Shown here: piece by piece, positions 45,965-54,661 of the stretch
How the letters are laid out: every line of letters begins with the position of its first letter
How positions within the stretch are numbered: the first letter of the stretch is position 1
Assembly (NCBI RefSeq): GCF_038900055.1
Contig: NZ_JBBMQM010000001.1
Coordinates: forward strand, 1-64,000
Length of the DNA stretch: 64,000 nt
Origin: Henriciella sp. AS95
Lineage (GTDB): Bacteria; Pseudomonadota; Alphaproteobacteria; Caulobacterales; Hyphomonadaceae
Direction of reading: 5' to 3'
Notes under the pieces: generated by a model
Seen by the model: the letters and a program-made list of their open reading frames with translations, nothing else
What the model was told of the DNA's origin: nothing
Databases searched by the model: none
Position numbers and translations under genes: made by a program

Positions 45965-47197
45965 ATGAAGCTTGTCAGAATCGACGAGTTCACCAGCGAA
46001 GGCCTTTACCGCCAGGAAGCTGTATACTGCTCGAAAAAACGTGGCCGGAAATATACGGTCTTTTTCGAAGTTCCGGAGACGTGCGCCAAGCCGGCGACCT
46101 ATGATCACTTCGCCCTGTACGGGATCGCAGCGGCATTCGTCCTCGACGAAGATTACGAGCATCTCGGCGCTGTCGACCAGCGCCTTCTGGAACAGGTCGA
46201 AGATGTCATCGATATCTGGCACGATTGGTACCCGTACCGGCACAGAACCCAAATTGTCGCCGATGTGCGCACGGTAACGGACTCCGATGGAACGGCGCCC
46301 GATGCTGGACAGACAGGTTGCCTTTTCACGGCCGGCGTCGATTCGCTGTATTCACTTCTCAAATGCAGGGGTGAAATCGACGCGCTGATCAGCGTCATCC
46401 ACCGCAACTCAATCCATCTGCCCTTCCGCAGCGAAACAGACGGCCTGGATGAGATCGACCAGTTCGCACAGCGCATGAATGTCTCTCACCTGACAATCTC
46501 AACGAACATGATGACGGCCATCCCCGAATATCAGGACGCCTGGGCACACCTGTCTCATGGCGCCGCCTATGCCGCTGCGACCCATTTCCTTTCAGGGGAA
46601 ATTTCGCACGCAATCATTTCGTCGTCGCTGAACTGGGACCAGTTGATGCCGTGGGGATCACATCCGGACACGGACTGGCGGTTTGGCAGCTCCACGCTGT
46701 CACTGGATCATTTTGGCACATCCACGAGCCGGATCGACAAAACCGCCGCCGTCGCGAGAAATCCGGAATTTCTGCGCGTGCTGAATGTGTGCAGCCGGGG
46801 TCGGCAGAGCTCAGAACACCTCAATTGTTCTAAATGTCAGAAGTGCCTGCGGACCATGCTGGCCATTGATCTCGCTGGAATTGATCGCGATCAGGCAACT
46901 TCTTTCGACTGGACGCACTACACGCCTGCAAATGCGGAAAAGATCTATCTGCGCACCGAAAATGAGTACCTCCTGTTCGAAGAAATTCTTGCGCGGGCTG
47001 TCGAGCTTGATCGCCAAGACGTCGTCGAACCGATCGAGCGCCTCATCCAGCGGTCGCGCAAATTCGTCTGGCTGACGACCATGGAGATGGAAATTCGCAA
47101 GCGGCTGCCACGCGTCGCGCGGATGAAGTCGACCGCAATGAAGACAAGAAATGTGGTCTACAACGTCTTCGGCCTGAGCACCCGCCTCAAAGACTGA
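45965..47197 (+). CDS. QueC-like PP-loop ATPase domain protein
   Basis: 410 residues. The central part carries a variant PP-loop, LFTAGVDSLYSLL at about 120-132, in place of SGGxDS, and a four-cysteine site with Cys276 and then CSKCQKC at 288-294, closely resembling the zinc site of 7-cyano-7-deazaguanine synthase QueC and its relatives such as QatC. A 110-residue N-terminal domain and a basic helical C-terminus are extra. It could form an amide or nitrile using ATP, but the substrate is unknown. Neighbours are a divergent radical SAM gene and a VanZ-like gene that overlaps its end by 11 bases. Confidence 0.75.
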   Translation: MKLVRIDEFTSEGLYRQEAVYCSKKRGRKYTVFFEVPETCAKPATYDHFALYGIAAAFVLDEDYEHLGAVDQRLLEQVEDVIDIWHDWYPYRHRTQIVADVRTVTDSDGTAPDAGQTGCLFTAGVDSLYSLLKCRGEIDALISVIHRNSIHLPFRSETDGLDEIDQFAQRMNVSHLTISTNMMTAIPEYQDAWAHLSHGAAYAAATHFLSGEISHAIISSSLNWDQLMPWGSHPDTDWRFGSSTLSLDHFGTSTSRIDKTAAVARNPEFLRVLNVCSRGRQSSEHLNCSKCQKCLRTMLAIDLAGIDRDQATSFDWTHYTPANAEKIYLRTENEYLLFEEILARAVELDRQDVVEPIERLIQRSRKFVWLTTMEMEIRKRLPRVARMKSTAMKTRNVVYNVFGLSTRLKD

Positions 47198-47690
47198 AGT
47201 GGGCTTCTGCCTGCTGCGCAAAAACGGCGTTGTGGATCTTGTAGCGGCCGACATTCAGCATCCAGTTTGCCGCGAATGCGATGATAATGATCGCGATCCA
47301 GGCAAGTACCTGTCTCATGCGGGTCTGATAGGACGCAAAAATGCCGAGCCCGACACCGAGAATGGAGGCCAGGGCGTCGCTTTCACTGGCAATGCGCGAG
47401 CGCAATAGAAGCCCCTGCAACACTTCCAGCAAGACGGCGACGCCCGCCAGAACCACGAAACAGACCAGGGGTTTGGACAGCTTTGACCCCGAATTGCGCA
47501 CAACCGATGCAAAAACCGCGAAGGCCAGAACGTGCTCGGTCTTGTCACCGAGCGGGTGTCCGAAGTTTGGCAAGAGTCCAACACAAAGAATGCCCAGGCC
47601 GAGCGCTGCGGGCAGCACAATTTTCAGCAAGTCCGTGCCAGGATGAGGCGATGCGACGGCGCCATCGCGAGGGCGCTGAGAAGAACTCAT
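47187..47690 (-). CDS. VanZ family membrane protein
   Basis: 167 residues with about four hydrophobic segments. The VanZ pattern is visible: GDKTEHVLAFAVFASVV near residue 50 with the conserved His, LLEVLQGLLL near 85, and RIASESDALASILGVGLG near 97. ATG at 47690 has GGAG six bases upstream and is preferred to the longer frame starting at 47798. VanZ-type proteins confer low-level teicoplanin resistance in some species, but here the role is unknown. It converges with the PP-loop gene. Confidence 0.8.
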   Translation of the reverse strand: MSSSQRPRDGAVASPHPGTDLLKIVLPAALGLGILCVGLLPNFGHPLGDKTEHVLAFAVFASVVRNSGSKLSKPLVCFVVLAGVAVLLEVLQGLLLRSRIASESDALASILGVGLGIFASYQTRMRQVLAWIAIIIIAFAANWMLNVGRYKIHNAVFAQQAEAHFSL

Positions 47691-47868
47691 CTGAAACTCC
47701 TGTCTGGCTGCTAGGTGATGATCGAGCCTGATGGCAGCATGCCCTGCCTCAAAGGCGGACGACGACTTCCAAACATATAGCGAACCCGTAAATTTCAAGC
47801 CATGGAATTGTACACACCAGGCTTGCCGGAATGGACGACGACGTCATTCTCCGGCATAGCGCTCGCCC

Positions 47869-48480
47869 ATGGATCCAGAGTTTCTCCTTATGCTGGCCGA
47901 CCGGATCGGCGTTTTCGTCTTTGCGATTTCGGGCGGCGTTGTGGCGGTACGAAAGGAAATGGATTTCCTCGGCGTGATCGTCCTCGCCTTCCTGCCGGCG
48001 ATCGGCGGAGGGACATTGCGCGATCTCCTGCTTGACCAGCCGGTGTTCTGGCTGAGTGACTCGGTGACGCTCATCCTCGCTATCGCAGGGGGCGTCACAG
48101 CCTTCTTCTTCTATCGATATGTGAGCCAGTTCCGCGCCCTTCGCTGGCCGGATGCGGCGGGGATGGCCCTGTTTGCGATTGCCGGCGCCGCCAAGGCGCT
48201 GGCGCTGGGACATAACTTCCTGGTGGTCGTGATCATGGGCACGATCACGGCAAGCGCTGGCGGGCTGATCCGCGATGTGGTCGCGAATGAAGAGCCGCTG
48301 GTCCTGAAGGAGGGCGAACTTTACGCGACGTGCGCGATCGTTGGCTCCATCGTCTATTTCCTGCTTGTGCGGTACGGCCCCGGCGAGATCGTCGCCGTTG
48401 GCGCTGGAATTGCGACAGCCTTTATCCTCCGTGCCTCAGCCATCCTTTTCGGCCTGGCGCTGCCAAAGGCCCGGAACTGA
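47869..48480 (+). CDS. TRIC cation channel family protein (UPF0126/YadS)
   Basis: 203-residue membrane protein with two repeats of three hydrophobic segments, the layout of trimeric intracellular cation channels. Family blocks are FAISGGVVAVRKEMDFLGV near residue 20, the Gly-rich GGGTLRDLLLDQPVFWL near 46, and in the second repeat ITASAGGLIRDVVANEEPL near 128. ATG at 47869 places the first segment at residue 7. Prokaryotic TRIC proteins conduct K+. It stands alone and converges with the desaturase gene after seven bases. Confidence 0.9.
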   Translation: MDPEFLLMLADRIGVFVFAISGGVVAVRKEMDFLGVIVLAFLPAIGGGTLRDLLLDQPVFWLSDSVTLILAIAGGVTAFFFYRYVSQFRALRWPDAAGMALFAIAGAAKALALGHNFLVVVIMGTITASAGGLIRDVVANEEPLVLKEGELYATCAIVGSIVYFLLVRYGPGEIVAVGAGIATAFILRASAILFGLALPKARN

Positions 48481-48487
48481 CCGGAGT

Positions 48488-49405
48488 CTACTCTGCCGCC
48501 ACCATGGCCGGCTCATCGCGGCGGACCGCCCGGCGAAGCACATCGCCATAGCCATGTGAGATGCAATCGGTCTGATCGTAGAAGCCGCGTGACGCCAGAA
48601 TGCGGTGCATACGGCCAAGATTGTAGGGCGGAATGCTGGCGAGCAGATGGTGCTCAAGGTGGTAGTTCACATTGTTGGGCGCGATGAAGACGCGCTGCCA
48701 GAACGGGGCGACAGTCGTTCCTGTATTGAGCCTTGCGTCCAGCTGCGAGCGGTCGATCGCGGTGCCGTGCTCACCGATCTGGCGCAAGCGAACGATGGCC
48801 GGGTAGATGAACAGCTCGGCGGCCCACCACATCAGATAGGCCCAGGGCGCGCCCGCGAGCGTCAGCACGCCCAGCAGGGACACATGGAATGCCAGCCATT
48901 TCCAGTTTCGTGAAAGCTTGAACTTGCGGATCTTGAACATCGTATCGCGAAAGCCGGTCTGTCCGGTCAGGTCACGCTTGAACTTTCGCATGAGGCTGTC
49001 CCGCTTCACCGGGTAGTTCTTCACAAAGACGATGTCGGGATCGTCCGGCGTGCCAGCGAATTTGTGGTGCTTGAGGTGGTAGTTGCGGTAGGCGACCAGC
49101 GAAATATTCATGGGTGCGCCGGCCAGCCACTCGCCGACAAACTCATCGACAAGTTTTGACTTGAAGAAGGCGTGGTGCGCGCAGTCATGATTGATGATGC
49201 CAAGCCCCAGCTGGCGGCCGCCAAGGATGAGGATACCCAGCACAATCGTCAGCGGGTTGGTCCAGATGATCGCGATGGCGAAGGCCGCAGCGATGAGGCC
49301 CCAGTTCCAGGCAAGCGTCGCGCCCGCCTTGAAATCAGACTTTTCTCGGAGGGCTCTCAATTCGTCCTTTGACAAGGCATCCGAGAGCTTCATTAAAGAC
49401 GACAT
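48488..49405 (-). CDS. Fatty acid desaturase family protein
   Basis: 305-residue membrane di-iron enzyme. The three histidine boxes are HDCAHHAFF near residue 77, HLKHHKFAG near 112, and HLEHHLLAS near 245, with hydrophobic segments between. The protein should introduce a double bond into a membrane acyl chain or act on a related lipid. GAGGTGG lies upstream of the ATG. Only 46 bases separate it from the divergent PaaX-like gene, so both promoters overlap and co-regulation is likely. Confidence 0.9.
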   Translation of the reverse strand: MSSLMKLSDALSKDELRALREKSDFKAGATLAWNWGLIAAAFAIAIIWTNPLTIVLGILILGGRQLGLGIINHDCAHHAFFKSKLVDEFVGEWLAGAPMNISLVAYRNYHLKHHKFAGTPDDPDIVFVKNYPVKRDSLMRKFKRDLTGQTGFRDTMFKIRKFKLSRNWKWLAFHVSLLGVLTLAGAPWAYLMWWAAELFIYPAIVRLRQIGEHGTAIDRSQLDARLNTGTTVAPFWQRVFIAPNNVNYHLEHHLLASIPPYNLGRMHRILASRGFYDQTDCISHGYGDVLRRAVRRDEPAMVAAE

Positions 49406-49451
49406 TTACCACCTCACTTGCGATAAAATACATATTACACCAAATTGCAGC

Positions 49452-50273
49452 ATGTCTCAACCATTGTATCAATTCAGTCCGACAGAGTCGACGGATATGT
49501 CCGCTCGCTCCCTGGTGCTCTCCCTTCTGGCGAGCACGGATGCAGTGCAACTCACGATCGGGACCTTGATCAAGGCGGGGTCGCTTTTCGACATTGAGGC
49601 GGCCACGATGCGGGTCGCCGTTACCCGTCTCATGAGCACCGCTCACCTCAAAAGCCCGCAGCGAGGGGTCTATGTGCCCGGCCCCAAAGCGAGAGCGCTC
49701 ACATCCCGTGTTCAGCAATGGAAGGATGTGAACAGCCGAAAATGTGACTGGAATGGTGACTGGCTGGTCGCGCTGACGCAGCATCTCGGACGGACGGACC
49801 GCAAGCAGCTGCGCGCCCGCGAACGCGCGCTCGGCCTGTCAGGGTATCGCGAAACCCCTCAAGGGTTCTGGATTCGCCCCGCGAACCTGTCGCGGCCCCT
49901 GAGCGATCACCGCGATGATCTCGTTGATATCGGGGCGGATGAGGACCTGCTTATTCATCGCGTCTCGGCAACGGCGACAGCGGAAGAAAAGCGGTGGGCG
50001 AGCCTCTGGTCGACCGAGGCTTTGCGCGAGTCCTATGATCGGGCGATCCGGACAATGGAGGAGAGCCTCAACATCCTGCCGGACCTGACCGTTCCGATGG
50101 CGGCGCGTGAGACGTTCCTGATTGGTCAGAGCGTCATTCGCTCGATCAATTTCGATCCGCTGCTACCGCCAGAACTCGGGCCGGATGATCGGTTCTGTAG
50201 AATGGTTGAAACGATGCGTCGCTATAATGATGTCGGCGTGTCCTGCTGGAAGACGTTCCGCGAATCCGTTTGA
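49452..50273 (+). CDS. PaaX-like transcriptional regulator
   Basis: 273 residues. The N-terminal 90 residues form a winged-helix region (MSARSLVLSLLASTDAV, then ATMRVAVTRLMSTAHLKSP) and the rest resembles the PaaX C-terminal domains (YRETPQGFWIRPANL, LWSTEALRESYDRAI). PaaX represses phenylacetyl-CoA catabolism in other bacteria, but no paa genes are here. The frame reaches back to 49191 over the desaturase gene, but ATG at 49452 is the natural start. It is divergent from the desaturase with 46 bases between, so it may control that gene. Confidence 0.75.
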   Translation: MSQPLYQFSPTESTDMSARSLVLSLLASTDAVQLTIGTLIKAGSLFDIEAATMRVAVTRLMSTAHLKSPQRGVYVPGPKARALTSRVQQWKDVNSRKCDWNGDWLVALTQHLGRTDRKQLRARERALGLSGYRETPQGFWIRPANLSRPLSDHRDDLVDIGADEDLLIHRVSATATAEEKRWASLWSTEALRESYDRAIRTMEESLNILPDLTVPMAARETFLIGQSVIRSINFDPLLPPELGPDDRFCRMVETMRRYNDVGVSCWKTFRESV

Positions 50274-50286
50274 AAGCACGTTTGGC

Positions 50287-50664
50287 TCAGTGGCGCCGCC
50301 GCGGTTTCATCATGTCGCGAAAGGCCTCGAAGGTTCCGCGTGCAATTTGCGTCGCCGTGGGTTTTCGACCTCGCGCTGAACGGACGAAATGCACACAGTT
50401 CGAGCCAGTCAGATGATAATCGTGGCCAAGGCGGCGGGTGGCGCGCGCTGAAGCAAGATAGTCACTCTCGCCGTCGCCAGGGCCATGATTGTGGATCTCC
50501 CGTCCGCGGGCAAACTCCGAAAGGCTCTGCGAGACGACACCGCCATAGCGGCCATTATTCGAGATGATGCGCCCGCCATGGGTCACGACACCATAATGGC
50601 GAAGCACACCGCCAAAGCGGACGGAGACGACGTCTCCAGGACGATAGTCGAATCTTGAATTCAT
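50287..50664 (-). CDS. LRAT-like (NlpC/P60 superfamily) domain protein
   Basis: 125 residues with the permuted papain-fold motifs of the LRAT family: HYGVVTHGGRIISN near residue 23 with the catalytic His, and GSNCVHFVRSARGR near residue 88 with the catalytic Cys. N-terminal FDYRPGDVVSVRFGG matches the first strand. Substrates of bacterial members are mostly unknown; acyl transfer or thiol hydrolysis is possible. There is no ribosome site before the ATG, and a promoter lies so close that the mRNA may be leaderless. Confidence 0.75.
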   Translation of the reverse strand: MNSRFDYRPGDVVSVRFGGVLRHYGVVTHGGRIISNNGRYGGVVSQSLSEFARGREIHNHGPGDGESDYLASARATRRLGHDYHLTGSNCVHFVRSARGRKPTATQIARGTFEAFRDMMKPRRRH

Positions 50665-50670
50665 CGAAAA

Positions 50671-50699
50671 ACGATAAACTCAAATGCTTTGCTCGTCAA
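50671..50699 (-). promoter_or_regulatory. Promoter for the LRAT-like gene, possibly leaderless
   Basis: Read on the minus strand, TTGACG (50699-50694) and TATCGT (50676-50671) are separated by 17 bases. The ATG at 50664 follows the -10 element by six bases, so transcription would begin at or next to the start codon. No Shine-Dalgarno sequence is present in that interval. Confidence 0.45.
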
Positions 50700-50735
50700 C
50701 GTTCCGTTTGAAGGGTCACAGAGGGGAGATTTCTC

Positions 50736-51605
50736 TCAGAGGAAGTCGCGCAGCGTTTCCATGAAGAGGTCGAACCGGTCGTGATGGAGCCAGTGGCCGG
50801 CCTCCGGGAAGAGCTTCACTTCGGCATTCTGGAAATACTTGTCCCGGCCATCCTCAGCCGGGTTCGACGCCCAGCTCTTCTCGCCGTAGAGCAATAGCGT
50901 CGGACAGGTGATCGACGCCCAGAGATCCTGGATCTGCTCCTGGGTGAGATCAACCGATTCCCAGACGCGCAGATAATTGTCGAACTTCCAGCTATACGTA
51001 CCATCCTCATTGCGGGCGATGCCGTTCATTGTGAGATGCCGGGCCTGCTCTTCGGACAGGAAGCTGTTCTCTTCCTTCATCCGGGCATAAGCCTGTTCAA
51101 GGCTGTCATAGCGCTTTGGCTGGCGACCTGAGAGCGCGCGCTTGTCCTCGATCATCTTGCGGAACCGGTCCTGCCAGGGCGTCTTTTGCCGCTCCTCCAG
51201 CATTTTCGGGCTGGGGCCGAGCCCCTCGATCGCGACGAGCTTCTTCACATTCTCCGGATAGAGCCCGGTATAGCGCAGGCAGATATTGCCGCCGAGCGAG
51301 TGCGAAACGATGGTGACCGGCGCGAGCTTCAGCTGGTGAATGAGCTGCGCGAGATCATAGATATAGGCCTGCATGTTGTAGTTGCCCTCAGGCGACCACG
51401 CGCTGTCGCCATGGCCCCGAAGGTCGGGGGCAATCACATGCCAGTCATGGCGCAACTCCTGGGCAACCCAGTCCCAGCTGCGGCAATGGTCGCGCCCGCC
51501 ATGAACCAGCAGAAGCGGCGGTTTGTCCTCATTGCCCCAGTCAACATAATGAAGCTTGAGACGCTGTGAGAAATAGGTGTTCGAAACGGGGCCGTGTATT
51601 GTCAT
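50736..51605 (-). CDS. Alpha/beta hydrolase
   Basis: 289-residue alpha/beta-fold hydrolase. LLLVHGGRDHCRSWDW near residue 37 gives the oxyanion region, VSHSLGGNICLRY near 107 has the nucleophile Ser, and the C-terminal PEAGHWLHHDRFDLF has the catalytic His with an Asp before it (GRDKYFQ area less clear). The N-terminus MTIHGPVS is chosen at ATG 51605; the frame extends upstream to 51698. The substrate cannot be told; epoxide hydrolases and esterases share this layout. Confidence 0.85.
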   Translation of the reverse strand: MTIHGPVSNTYFSQRLKLHYVDWGNEDKPPLLLVHGGRDHCRSWDWVAQELRHDWHVIAPDLRGHGDSAWSPEGNYNMQAYIYDLAQLIHQLKLAPVTIVSHSLGGNICLRYTGLYPENVKKLVAIEGLGPSPKMLEERQKTPWQDRFRKMIEDKRALSGRQPKRYDSLEQAYARMKEENSFLSEEQARHLTMNGIARNEDGTYSWKFDNYLRVWESVDLTQEQIQDLWASITCPTLLLYGEKSWASNPAEDGRDKYFQNAEVKLFPEAGHWLHHDRFDLFMETLRDFL

Positions 51606-51716
51606 GGCGTGTCTCATAGGCCGAAGCGAGCGCCTGATCGAGTCCCTTTGCAGGGAGCGGGGATGAACCGGTCTCAATCGCTTCCGGCAGAAAGCCAAGC
51701 GGTCGAAACGGCCGGA

Positions 51717-52136
51717 CTAATCCAGCGGCTTCTTGAAATTGAAGGACGTGATGGTGAAGCCTTCGCGGAAGTAAAAGGCGTGAGCGCGCTCTCTCTGCGT
51801 GCCTGAATCAAGGATAAGCACTTTCGCCCCCAGCCGGTTGGCTTCTGCTTCAACCCAGTCAATGAGCGCCTTGCCGACGCCAGTCGAGCGCGCATTCATG
51901 TCCGTCACCAAATCGTCGACATAGACAAGATCACCGGTCGCGAGCCGAAATTCCTGACGATAAGTCGCGCAACCGATGCAGCGACCGTCTCGCCAGGCTG
52001 CAATGATATGAGCGCCGTCGGCAAGGACACGTTCTATCCATACCGGATACTCAGCTTCCGAAATATGCGGCCGCAGCTGGGACATGACGGGGTATGTCGC
52101 GCCGACATCGCTCTTCGACAGTCGCCTGATTTCCAT
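51717..52136 (-). CDS. GNAT family N-acetyltransferase
   Basis: 139 residues with the GNAT fold. LVYVDDLVTDMNARSTGVGKALIDW near residue 72 covers the beta-4 strand and the acetyl-CoA pyrophosphate loop (R-x-x-G-V-G-K-A), and FYFREGFTI near 125 is the C-terminal block. It is 12 bases downstream of rlmB on the same strand and may be cotranscribed. Acceptor unknown. Confidence 0.87.
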   Translation of the reverse strand: MEIRRLSKSDVGATYPVMSQLRPHISEAEYPVWIERVLADGAHIIAAWRDGRCIGCATYRQEFRLATGDLVYVDDLVTDMNARSTGVGKALIDWVEAEANRLGAKVLILDSGTQRERAHAFYFREGFTITSFNFKKPLD

Positions 52137-52148
52137 ACTGGCTGACCT

Positions 52149-52910
52149 CTACCCTCTGAAAGCCTCGTAGAACGCAATCGCCGCGGCATTGGAGACGTTA
52201 AGGCTCTCCATGCCCGGCTGCATTGGGATGCGCGCCAGGCTGGCGCAGGCTTTCGCCACGGCCGGACGAAGGCCCGAGCCTTCTGCGCCCATGACGAACG
52301 CCACTTTCGGGGCACCGCTGACAGCATCCACAATCGTCTCGCTTCCCTCTCCGGCAAGGCCGATGGTGTGAAAGCCTTCCGCGCCAAGCTGGTCAATCGT
52401 CCGCGCAATATTGACGGCGCGCACTTCGGCGACAGTCTCGATCGCACCGGCCGCAGCCTTTGCTGCCACGCCCGTGATCGGTGGGGTATGGCGCGTCTGC
52501 AGGACAATCGCGCCGATACCAAAGGCCGCCGCAGACCTGAATATAGCACCAAGATTATGGGGGTCGGACAGTTGATCGAGAACGCAGATGCGCGTCGGGG
52601 CGTCGGGCCTCGCCAGCACATCATCAAGCGAGAGCGCCTCAAGTGGTTTCACGCGGATGGCCAGTCCCTGATGCACAGCGCCCGGCGGCAGAAGTTTATC
52701 GATGGCTTTCGGGTCGAGGATTTCGACATCGGACAGGCTGAGGCGGCGCGCCGCATTCTCGCTCGCGATCTGGCGCAGCACCTCGCGTTCAGGGTTGGCA
52801 ATTGCGGCTTCGACGGCGTGTTGGCCCCACAGCCAAACCGGCGCGGACGGATCGCTCGAACCGCTAGCTGTAAAACGCCGTTTCTGATGGTTGCGTGCGA
52901 TAGTCTTCAT
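52149..52910 (-). CDS. rlmB: 23S rRNA (guanosine-2'-O-)-methyltransferase RlmB (TrmH family)
   Basis: 253-residue SpoU/TrmH-class methyltransferase. The N-terminal substrate-binding part has WLWGQHAVEAAIANPEREV, and the knotted SAM domain shows CVLDQLSDPHNLGAIFRSAAAFG near residue 127 (motif 1), FVMGAEGSGLRP near 208 (motif 2), and SLNVSNAAAIAFYEAFR at the C-terminus (motif 3). It likely methylates G2251 of 23S rRNA. It lies upstream of tRNA-Tyr on the opposite strand. Confidence 0.92.
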   Translation of the reverse strand: MKTIARNHQKRRFTASGSSDPSAPVWLWGQHAVEAAIANPEREVLRQIASENAARRLSLSDVEILDPKAIDKLLPPGAVHQGLAIRVKPLEALSLDDVLARPDAPTRICVLDQLSDPHNLGAIFRSAAAFGIGAIVLQTRHTPPITGVAAKAAAGAIETVAEVRAVNIARTIDQLGAEGFHTIGLAGEGSETIVDAVSGAPKVAFVMGAEGSGLRPAVAKACASLARIPMQPGMESLNVSNAAAIAFYEAFRG

Positions 52911-53007
52911 CCCTATAAGACGCGCTTCGGTGCGCCGGTGCCTGCTGTTGCAGTCATTTGGCGTCCTGTTCCGGCGGCGTCAATCTGAGCGTCGCAGGGC
53001 ACGCCCT

Positions 53008-53092
53008 GGAGGGGTGGCCGAGTGGTTAAAGGCAGCAGACTGTAAATCTGCCCGCATAGCGTACACAGGTTCGAATCCTGTCCCCTCCACCA
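53008..53092 (+). tRNA. tRNA-Tyr (GUA)
   Basis: 85 bases including encoded CCA. Acceptor GGAGGGG pairs with CCCCTCC, the anticodon loop reads CTGTAAA with anticodon GUA, a long variable arm (CCCGCATAGCGTA region) marks a class II tRNA, and the T loop is GGTTCGAATCC. Confidence 0.96.
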
Positions 53093-53142
53093 CTGCCCTG
53101 TTTGATGCTAGGGTCGGCAAAGCGAAAGTCCGGAGACTCCGG

Positions 53143-53216
53143 GCGGGTATAGCACAACGGTAGTGCAGCAGCCTTCCAAGCTGAGGATCTCGGTTCGATT
53201 CCGTGTACCCGCTCCA
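53143..53216 (+). tRNA. tRNA-Gly (UCC)
   Basis: 74 bases including encoded CCA. Acceptor GCGGGTA pairs with TACCCGC, the anticodon loop is CTTCCAA with anticodon UCC, and the T arm contains GGTTCGATTCC. It follows tRNA-Tyr after 50 bases, so the two are probably cotranscribed. Confidence 0.95.
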
Positions 53217-53248
53217 GTCCGGCCTCTCTTGTCTCAAATGTCAGAGAA

Positions 53249-53325
53249 TGGCGCACCTAACAGGATTCGAACCTGTGACCTCTGCCTTCGGAGGGCAGCG
53301 CTCTATCCAGCTGAGCTATAGGTGC
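53249..53325 (-). tRNA. tRNA-Arg (CCG)
   Basis: 77 bases including CCA on the minus strand. Acceptor GCACCTA pairs with TAGGTGC, the D arm begins TAGCTCAGCTGG, the anticodon loop is CTCCGAA with anticodon CCG, and the T arm has GGTTCGAATCC. It converges with the Tyr-Gly pair. Confidence 0.96.
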
Positions 53326-53452
53326 GTTGGGCCAGTCCATAGGCGAAGCCGCGCCGAAGGGCAATCACCTGCCCGCACGACAAGACAGCTTTCACCCGGC
53401 AGCGAGCTATGCAAAGGTGCGCCAACTGCGCTGTCTCAAAGGAGCTTCATGC

Positions 53453-54490
53453 ATGGCCAATCGTTTCAAACCTGTCTTCGCCGGGGCCTGCGCCGTGGCC
53501 CTGCTGTCAGGACTTGCCGCTTGCGGCAATGATGACACCGCGCCGGCAACCAGCGACCCGCACGACATTTCTGCAAGCGAGGGTGATGACACGCCTGAGG
53601 CCGAAGTGCGCCGCGACAAACAGGATATCATCGACGAATATGAAGAGGCGCTCGCCGAAGCCCGCACAACGAGCGGCTCAGGCTCGCCGGCCCTGTGGAC
53701 GCTCTCCGATGATGACACGACGATCCATATGTTCGGCACGGTCCATATTCTACGCCCGGAGCTGGAATGGCGGACAGATGAATTTGATGCCGCGTTTGAG
53801 AGTGCCGATAAACTCGTTCTCGAAATCGACATGGAAAGTGAGGAAGGCATGCGCGCCATGGCGCAGGACTTCCAGAAGAAAGGGCTCTATCAGGATGGCC
53901 GCAAACTCTCGACAGAGCTAAGTTCAACGGACCTTGAAGCCCTGAATGAAGCCTTGAAGCCGATGGGCATACCGGCCACGAGTTTCGACCCGATGGAACC
54001 GTGGATGGCGGCGGTAACGCTATCGGTTCTGCAGCTGCAAAGTGATGGTTTCAACCCGGATTCCGGCGTTGAGAAGACCCTGATCGCCGACGCGAGAGAA
54101 GACGGAAAGACGTTCGGCTATCTCGAAACGGCCGCGTTCCAGGCCGACATCTTCGACACCCTGCCGGAAGACGTGCAGGAGGAGTTCCTGTACGAGACGG
54201 CGCTCGCCCTGCCAGAGTCCAGCCAGATGCTGGATCAGATTGTCGATGAGTGGGCTGACGGCGACGTCACCGGACTGGGCGTGCTCGTCGCCAACCCGGA
54301 CACGGGCGGCGGCGAAGGCATCTATGATGCGCTGTTCCTTGAAAGAAATTCCAACTGGGTCCCACAGATCGAAGCAATGCTGGATGAGCCTGGCACGGTC
54401 TTCATCGCGGTTGGCGCTGGTCACCTCGCAGGCCCCGACAGCGTCATCACCATGCTGCGCGACGAGGGCTATGAGGTCGAAGGGCCCTGA
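53453..54490 (+). CDS. TraB/GumN family lipoprotein
   Basis: 345 residues. A signal peptide ends in the lipobox LSGLAACG, so Cys22-23 region is lipidated. An acidic linker (residues 25-75) is followed by the TraB/GumN domain: [19 protein letters not shown] near residue 85 with the GTxH motif, LVLEIDME near 123, and a C-terminal [20 protein letters not shown] with the second conserved His. The family is metallopeptidase-like. ATG at 53453 has AAAGGAG upstream. It starts beyond the tRNA-Arg gene and stands alone. Confidence 0.87.
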   Translation: MANRFKPVFAGACAVALLSGLAACGNDDTAPATSDPHDISASEGDDTPEAEVRRDKQDIIDEYEEALAEARTTSGSGSPALWTLSDDDTTIHMFGTVHILRPELEWRTDEFDAAFESADKLVLEIDMESEEGMRAMAQDFQKKGLYQDGRKLSTELSSTDLEALNEALKPMGIPATSFDPMEPWMAAVTLSVLQLQSDGFNPDSGVEKTLIADAREDGKTFGYLETAAFQADIFDTLPEDVQEEFLYETALALPESSQMLDQIVDEWADGDVTGLGVLVANPDTGGGEGIYDALFLERNSNWVPQIEAMLDEPGTVFIAVGAGHLAGPDSVITMLRDEGYEVEGP

Positions 54491-54556
54491 TCTTCAGGCC
54501 AGGCTATAGCCGACAGATCCCGAACTCTTTCAAGCTGAGCCCTTGCGAGGGTGGAA

Positions 54557-54578
54557 GCCTTCTGCATGCGCTGAAGGC
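54557..54578 (+). terminator. Possible terminator hairpin after the TraB/GumN gene
   Basis: GCCTTC (54557-54562) and GAAGGC (54573-54578) form a six-base stem around a ten-base loop, 67 bases after the stop codon. ACTTTTG follows some seven bases later, so the T-run is short and displaced. Confidence 0.3.
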
Positions 54579-54661
54579 CGCTAAACTTTTGTTCCGGTTC
54601 ATCATTCATTATTCAACTTGCACTAAAGAACTCCTGGTTAACAGAAACCGGCTTTCTACCA

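Noticed and set aside
45965-47197. Complete Qat antiphage system around the QueC-like gene
   Set aside because: Genes resembling QatA, QatB and QatD are absent on both sides, so only the single QueC-like component can be claimed.
54630-54661. CtrA binding site before the Tad operon
   Set aside because: Only a half-site TTAAC is present; the partner TTAA seven bases away is missing.
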